Source of the DNA: Toxoplasma gondii ME49
Taxonomy: Eukaryota > Apicomplexa > Conoidasida > Eucoccidiorida > Sarcocystidae
Direction of reading: 5' to 3'
DNA length: 64,000 nt
NCBI RefSeq assembly: GCF_000006565.2
Contig: NC_031467.1
Span: 930,001-994,000, forward strand
The notes below the pieces were generated by a model, which ran no database searches, was not told where the DNA came from, and was given only the letters and a program-made list of their open reading frames with translations. Positions 57,912 through 64,000 of the stretch are shown one piece after another. How positions within the stretch are numbered: the first letter of the stretch is position 1; every line of letters begins with the position of its first letter. The position numbers were made by a program, and so were the translations under genes.

Positions 57912-60120
57912 TACAAACAACAGGCTGTGCCTTCCCGTTTAAACATGCATCCGACGGAAAGTGTCTGGGTTATCCATCAAATGCGTCTCTCCTTCCTAGA
58001 GCACGAAATCCGCCTTAGAAATACAAAATAATCGTGAAAGGGAAAAAACATGAGGTAACGCCGTGGACGAACACGGCGGTCTCGCCATGTGGCTGCCGAA
58101 CTTGGAATAAGGGGAAAGGGCTGTCGTCTCTAGGATAACACAGTATCTCGGTGAACAACCCCATGTATCTTGCCAAATTATGTGACCCTGATTTCTCGCA
58201 AAAAATCAAGAGCCGTAGCGTCTCGAGAAGGCCCGTTTTATTTCGAGTGTCAACACAGTGTTTTGAGTAGGGGTGAAAAATATCTGCACCGTTTTGAGGA
58301 ACGGGCTATTCTACCGGTCTCCGTTTGTAACCGAACAGCGCATCCACATTTGTCTGTTTGAGCAGATTTTCTTTTGAGGATACAGGCGGCGGTTTTTTCA
58401 GTAAAAGAACGTCCTAGTCTATATGCCGTTTGAGTGTACAGACTTATTGTTCTGCATACCACAGAGGTGAGGGATAATTACTTTGCCTCTTTCCCCCGCC
58501 CCCCCCCACTTGAGTGTAAATATTCGAAATACATGCGTGGTTTGCGGAAATGTGTCTCGTCAATAGCACAATTCACACTTTTTCTTCCGCGCAATGCGTT
58601 TTGAGGACATCGACAAAGCGGCATTTAGTCTTTTTATTTTGAGAAAGTGTTGATGACACTTCCTGCGTTTCCAAACCACAATCATCACATTGGAGTTCCG
58701 AAGTGTACTCCATACACGCAGTGAGTTGTCTTTTTTTTAACCAGACCTCGTTCTCAGAACTGTCACCGTGGGACGGCTGAGTTCATAACTGGTACGACAG
58801 CGAACACTTTTGAACATCCAGGAAGACTTCCTGTTGCACAGTATCTTTTGCATATACGTACAGGACGAGAGACCAAAAGCAGCTGGACTATCCATGGGCA
58901 TACCTGCAAAACTGAGCACCAGTTTGTAAATCCCGCAGGCACTCGTGTTCAAATTGTCGACCGGTGTCCGAGCTGCCAGCCGAGAGAGATTTAGAGGAGC
59001 GACAACCATGTATGCTCCGAAGAAGCAGGCATCTACAACACACGGCTTCGGCCCCGGTGTTTCTATTAGCTTTTTTTCTTTCACACAGCCTTCCACTGCG
59101 AACATACGTTGTTTCCACGTAAGCTTCTGATGCTTGTGAAAGCGGATTCTGGATTTTCAGACTTAATAAAACGAACAGCAACGACCTAACCGTAGAAGTG
59201 TAAATCCATATTTTGGGGAGAAAATGATTTCGCGAAAACATATATATCGCTTTTGAAATGGACACAAATCAGCGTCTGTGGCGACAAGGAAAGCGGACTC
59301 ATCGCACAGTGATGGAATTCAAGACCTCAAAATTAGAAGGGTGTTTCTTTCTTTACTACACTCGTCCTGTTTCGGGACCAGTTCAGGAAGGTGTTTTCTT
59401 GGACGAAGATCCGGTTTTAATGCCATCGGTGCAGCTGCTTTCGCGGCCTCAAACTATTTGTCTTGGAAAATGATATATGTTGACGTCTCAACACGTTGTT
59501 AAGAAGCCGTGCTTGTTAGCAAATCATAAGTAAGACGCGCGCACGAGATGTCTGTGTCGCCAGATCATTCTCATTGGTGGTAGTCACTCCTGCAGTCATG
59601 CCACACACGACAGCGCCACGCTGGAATAAGAATAATTACCATGCGTCGCCTGATTAGCCATTCGTTCTTCAGGTTTCTTTGTTCTCTAGCCATCGCTTCA
59701 TTTTTGATGTTAGACATCACTTGCCAAGCAGTTTTTGATCACTGCCAGAAGTATTGCGTAGTGAGCGTAGGTAAGCAACAGTGTCGATCGCAAGCGGGAT
59801 GGTGCAGATTCCGTGAGCTTCGAACATTGACTGATCAACTTAAACAGCGGAGGTGGCACTGCTGGCGTTAAAACGACTGTAAGAGGGAAGAATATTTCGC
59901 TGGCTGCATCTGGCGTCCGTGCTCGACTTTCCTGAACCCCGTCGTCGGCGCACGTGCGTTAGTGCCCCGGCTAGTCAAACACACATTGAGCATGATTCCT
60001 GGCACCAATCCATAATCACTTCTGTCATTCTCCTCCTATTCTCTTTTTACCAGCTCCATTTCTGGAAAAGCTCTGTCAGAATTCGACGAGCACGTTTCTA
60101 TCATCATACATTAGGCAAAG
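57912..60120. other. intergenic region before the cysteine-repeat gene
   Basis: No gene with support. It holds a run of about nine C at 58499-58508 and a short ATG-initiated frame with a signal-like start at 59641-59871, listed separately. The last few hundred bases should carry the promoter and 5' UTR of the cysteine-repeat gene. Confidence 0.5.
59641..59871 (+). CDS. possible short secreted Cys-containing ORF, doubtful
   Basis: 76 codons from an ATG. The first 30 residues resemble a signal peptide: basic MRRL, then FLCSLAIASFLML, then small residues. The rest has five Cys after ITCQA and a basic tail. There is no family match I recognise and no codon-bias evidence. A donor-like gtaagc occurs at about 59771. 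It may be a chance frame in the leader of the next gene or a first exon. Confidence 0.15.
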   Translation: MRRLISHSFFRFLCSLAIASFLMLDITCQAVFDHCQKYCVVSVGKQQCRSQAGWCRFRELRTLTDQLKQRRWHCWR

Positions 60121-61818
60121 ATGAAGTTTGGAGCTGTTTCTGTCGCTGTCTTTCTGGCAGTGAGCAGTGGGGCGGAGGCCGGACCTGGAAAAAAAGGGGG
60201 CTACACGACGACAAGCACTTCAAAGCCCAACCCTCTGAACGTTGAACGAGAGTGCTTCAAGGTTCCTTACAGCGTGGAGAAGACATGCTACAAGGACGAA
60301 AAAGTTTCTCGCCCGTACACATGCCCCTCTCCACTTGAAGAAGAGGTGTGCCATACCATCAGCGAGGAGGCGCCTGATACCTGTTACAAGCTAGTCCAAA
60401 AAGAAGTCCAGTATGAATGCCCGAAGGCGACGAAGCAGCAGTTGTGCTCGACCATCCCCGTGACCCTGAACAAGAACTGTAAGAAGTCGGTGACTGAGAA
60501 GGTTGCCGGATCATGCCCAAAAATCATCAACGTGCCCCAATGCGAGATTATATCTAAACCAAGCCAAGACTCTTGCTTTGAACCTGAAGCCTTTGAGCAG
60601 GAGTATGAGTGCTGGGGGTCCGAGACTCACCGAGAATGCGAGGTGGAGATGCGGCTGGTGAACGACATGTGTAACAGAACAATCGACTCGCCCGTGCCGT
60701 ACGAATACGAAGATACGATCCTGGAGAAAGTTTGCACGACGAAGCTGCACCAGAAGGTCGGGGAATGCCGGAAGAGCATCGAAACTGAAGAGCAGTATTC
60801 TTGCCCCGAGACAAAATGGGAGAAGCGATGCTTCGAGACGTCCAAGCTGGTCCAGGCGCCTTGTGAGAAGCAAATTGTTGCAGAGGAAGCTTACGACTGC
60901 AGTGAAACGAAGCACGAATCGGTCCAGAAAACTTGCAGTCGACGTATCCCTAAGAAGACAATGGTAGAACGGTGCGCCCCAAGCAAGAAGGAACATTCGA
61001 AGAAGCTGAGACGGTTGGGACCTGCGAAAAAGGGTGGCAACTGTCAGTTGGTCGAGGTCCTCTCTGAGGAGATTGAGACGTACCCGTGCGACGAAGAAGT
61101 TCTCGTGGCAGTGCCCAAAGTCTGCACCCGTCAAATAAGCAAGTCTGTGACAGAGATGTGCCCGAAACAAGTTCCGGATTCAGAGTGTACCATGGAGTCA
61201 ATTGTAATTCCAAAGTTATGCTCCAGAAAGGTGTCCCAGCAGATCGATGTCCCTTGCGAGGCACAGACCCAAGAAGAAGTGTGCGAAGATGTGCCCAGAA
61301 AAGTCACGAAGCAAGGCTATCGTTTCGAAAAGAAAAACGAGACCTTTGCATGCCAGCGACACGAATTTGAGGAAAAGTGCTATGAAGTGAAGAAGCCGAA
61401 GAGAGATACCTGCGTGGCGACCTTGTTCAGGACAGTCGAGAAGCCGTGCACCCGACAAGAGTTCCAGGAGGTATGCCGTGATGAACAACAACTTACAATG
61501 CAGCCATGCCTAGAAGAGAAGAAGCATCAAATTGAGGTGCCTTGCCCTGAGCAGACGACTCAGGAGAAGTGCATCTACGTTCCTGTGTATGAGATGGGCA
61601 CCTGCACAACAGTCATCCAAGAAGTCGAACAAGGTCCTTGCAAGAAGCAGCAGCCGGCAATTCGTTGTGAAACTTTGAAATCGGATCGTGCTGGAACCTG
61701 CTTCAGGTCTGACAGTATCCAGGTTCCGTACACGTGCTACGAAACCGCGTATGAAGAGAAGTGTGTCGAGCTTCCAGTGACCGGCGCCCCTCCTCCCCCT
61801 CCCGGAAAGAAACTCTAA
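60121..61818 (+). CDS. secreted cysteine-repeat protein (32-residue, 3-Cys repeat)
   Basis: Single exon, 565 residues, ATG after gcaaag and TAA at 61816-61818. Residues 1-20 form a signal peptide (MKFGAVSVAVFLAVSSGAEA). The rest contains about 44 Cys in the order C-x11-C-x8-C-x10, a unit of 32 residues repeated with almost no length change from about residue 42 to 215 and from about 360 to the end. In the middle (about 275-330) spacing loosens and a Lys/Arg-rich insert (KKLRRLGPAKKGG) appears. In one unit a Tyr replaces the Cys. The units often begin or end with Y-x-C-P. The tail is Pro-rich (GAPPPPPGKKL). There is no transmembrane segment or GPI signal. Disulfide-rich repeats of this sort suit an extracellular matrix, cyst or oocyst wall, but the spacing is not that of the COWP-type repeats I know, so the role is open. 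Confidence 0.85.
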   Translation: MKFGAVSVAVFLAVSSGAEAGPGKKGGYTTTSTSKPNPLNVERECFKVPYSVEKTCYKDEKVSRPYTCPSPLEEEVCHTISEEAPDTCYKLVQKEVQYECPKATKQQLCSTIPVTLNKNCKKSVTEKVAGSCPKIINVPQCEIISKPSQDSCFEPEAFEQEYECWGSETHRECEVEMRLVNDMCNRTIDSPVPYEYEDTILEKVCTTKLHQKVGECRKSIETEEQYSCPETKWEKRCFETSKLVQAPCEKQIVAEEAYDCSETKHESVQKTCSRRIPKKTMVERCAPSKKEHSKKLRRLGPAKKGGNCQLVEVLSEEIETYPCDEEVLVAVPKVCTRQISKSVTEMCPKQVPDSECTMESIVIPKLCSRKVSQQIDVPCEAQTQEEVCEDVPRKVTKQGYRFEKKNETFACQRHEFEEKCYEVKKPKRDTCVATLFRTVEKPCTRQEFQEVCRDEQQLTMQPCLEEKKHQIEVPCPEQTTQEKCIYVPVYEMGTCTTVIQEVEQGPCKKQQPAIRCETLKSDRAGTCFRSDSIQVPYTCYETAYEEKCVELPVTGAPPPPPGKKL

Positions 61819-64000
61819 ATGCCAGACAAGTGCCGGCAGTAGGCTAAATGAAATTCCGATCTTTCGCGTTTTTTTTATCTCCTTGCGCCCATCATTTAGT
61901 GAATGTATGTGATATAAACATGCTGAACGAATGACAGAACCCTTCGTTGACTGATTGAATCCATTGTCAAAAGCATCCTCGCTGTATACAGGCAAAGCAA
62001 CTGTACTTCAAGCTCTAAATCTCAGTATGGTACCGGTGTTCGTGTTTGTCTTGAAGCTGTAGTCAATCACAGTGTTGATTTGGTATAAACATAGGACGCC
62101 AACCAGTGGAAGGACTGATTGTAATAAGGGTCCCAGATGGCCAAGTTATTCCTGTAGAGAAAACGGGTCTTTCACTTTCGTTTGCAACAGGCTCAGACAT
62201 GTGCCTCAAGGGACGAACAGAGCCTAAACATCGATGAGGAGATATTGCTGGATATCTCCCTCGACTTCTGCCTCCACGAATTCGCTTAGCAAGGGAACAA
62301 GCCTCTCGCTCGCAAGCACCTTCAATCACACAAGAGAAGGAAAGTCTAGTGTTGTACATGCCGTAAGGTATTGGCGTGCTGTAAGTCCGCCAAGCCGGCA
62401 GCCTACACACTGAAGATCTGCCTGCTTTCCACTGGACTTCGTCGGGCCTCCAGACGAGTGCTACCGTGAAGCTTGAACGACGCTACAAGGAAGGCAATGT
62501 GCCACCTAAAGTATTTTGCAAAACATGCGACATTAGATCAACACAACAGTGGCTTTCTAAGCAGAAAATAAGGTTCACGCGACCATGTGTGGCTTCCTCA
62601 ACGGTGAGTCAGTGGTTCTCCCCTGGTCACTACAACTGCATCAACGACAGTCGCAGTTGGCCCTCCGTCAGTGCGTCCACATGGAAACATTGTTCTTTCA
62701 TTGCTACTGAATAAAATGACAATTTCGACTATCCCACGCCCATCTCTTTAGTGGAAGGGTCGTTTTTGGTGTCTAAAAAATTGTCACGGTGTGTGTGTAG
62801 GCATTGGAAGCGCTCAATGTAAACTAGCGACGTGTCTGCGCCCAGCGATGAGTCAGCAGAGTACTGAATACTGGTGTGGGGCTCGAAGAGGTATAATACC
62901 ACAAGAACGAGCGTGCACCAACAGGACGCGGCTGGTACCACCGGGTCAGGTGCGACTGCGATGCTGCGTCGCGTATGGCTTGATGACTGAAACCGACTAG
63001 GAGTTGTCCTACTGAGGTACTTGTTCCGATTGCCATTTAGCGCAAATTTGGGTTCAGTTACGGAATTGCTGTCTCAATATGCTTCGTTACGTGTGTTGCC
63101 TGGGTAGTAACCTGAACATAAATGTAGGATCGATATAAATATACACACAGAGAGATGGTTGAAGAAAATTTTTCTCTTCACACACTGCCCCCGACCCTTC
63201 GCGGCTAAACAGGAAGTTTCTTTCTGCTGGTTCGTCCAGTCCATTTGTGCGAAAGTAGACGCCACATTTTCGTGATGGAATCCGACTGAATCTGAAGATG
63301 CTAATCTCAGAGTGATTGGGCCGCCGAATACATAAAGACCTAAACACTCTTGCACGAGATCACGAAAGCAAAGGTGCGGCATGTGACCACCTGCGTGGCC
63401 TACACAGAAGGACACCCGGGAATCGCTACACGTACGCGAACATGGTCCTGCTACAAAAAATTGGGCGTTTGGTTGAGTAGTTGATCAACGCGCTCGCCCC
63501 TCGTGACTAAGTGTTTAACAGAAAGAAGCACACACGCGACGCCACGTAAAAGTATCCACGATTCTCCGCTGAGATCGCACATACCGGGCCAGGTTTAATC
63601 CGGTTCGCTGCAGTAGACACCCAAAGATTCCCGCAATATTAAAAACACTGCTCGGCTTCTTTAATGAAGTCGTACGGTTCTCACACCTGCCGCGTAGGTG
63701 GCTGATAAACTGGCTGCATTATTGATACAAAAAAGGTGAAACCAACAACAGAGCTCAGAGCCACCCGTCAGCAGCCTTTCATGACTCCCAATGAAAACCA
63801 TTCGTGCTGGGCAACAAAGGAAGCACATCAACTCCGAAGTCTGGAATGCCCAAAGCATGTGGATAGACTCGGCCGTGGTGAAAAGCGATCTTTCTGCCGC
63901 CCTGACACGTAGCAGCCCCACTAAAACTCGTCTCTTTACATGGAATCACCATGCAACGCTGACCCTTAGAATATGCAGGTTACTTCTCATGGATCGAACA
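61819..64000. other. 3' flank, no supportable gene
   Basis: It includes the 3' UTR of the cysteine-repeat gene. Frames of 70-115 codons on both strands start at non-ATG codons or lack any recognisable feature. No RNA gene, microsatellite or long repeat is visible. A gene beginning beyond the right edge could have its promoter here. Confidence 0.5.

Noticed and set aside
58498..58510. Poly-C run as a possible regulatory element
   Set aside because: It is a single short homopolymer in intergenic DNA with no partner structure.

Overview
The window is eukaryotic nuclear DNA from a coccidian apicomplexan, most likely Toxoplasma gondii or a close relative (Hammondia, Neospora). The reasons are a large gene split by many CT-rich introns with TATACA-type microsatellites, a rhoptry-kinase-family gene (a coccidian family), and protein-coding islands separated by 1.5-4 kb spacers. 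There are no bacterial operons, CRISPR arrays, rRNA genes or recognisable tRNAs.

Layout. (1) 1-3738: upstream flank without a supportable gene. (2) 3739-33583, + strand: one very large gene for the heavy chain of cytoplasmic dynein 1. I could trace it from its first ATG to its stop as 28 exons whose splice phases all agree, giving about 4,974 codons; one intron has a GC-AG donor. (3) 35153-37483, - strand: an intronless rhoptry-kinase-family pseudokinase with a signal peptide and a long proline-rich N-terminus, convergent with dynein. (4) 41235-54659, + strand: a multi-exon gene, divergent from the rhoptry gene, for a protein of roughly 1,970 residues with a coiled coil, a rhodanese domain with intact active-site cysteine, long disordered stretches and a beta-rich C-terminus that may be carbohydrate-binding. 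(5) 56476-57911, + strand: a two-exon, 220-residue protein ending in an EB1-type C-terminal (EBH) domain but lacking the calponin-homology domain. (6) 60121-61818, + strand: a single-exon secreted protein built of a strict 32-residue, three-cysteine repeat. (7) 61819-64000: no supportable gene.

How they relate. These are unrelated neighbours, not an operon. The dynein motor (minus-end microtubule transport) and the EBH protein (plus-end-tracking family) are both microtubule-linked, but nothing in the sequence ties them functionally. The pseudokinase and the cysteine-repeat protein carry signal peptides and are predicted to enter the secretory pathway.

Limits. All gene models come from reading frames, splice-site consensus, phase consistency and recall of family sequences. 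No alignment or database search was run. The dynein model is strong, the EBH and cysteine-repeat models are good, and the rhodanese gene is good in its large exons but uncertain at its 5' end, at one exon near 43.1 kb and between 51.1 and 51.75 kb.
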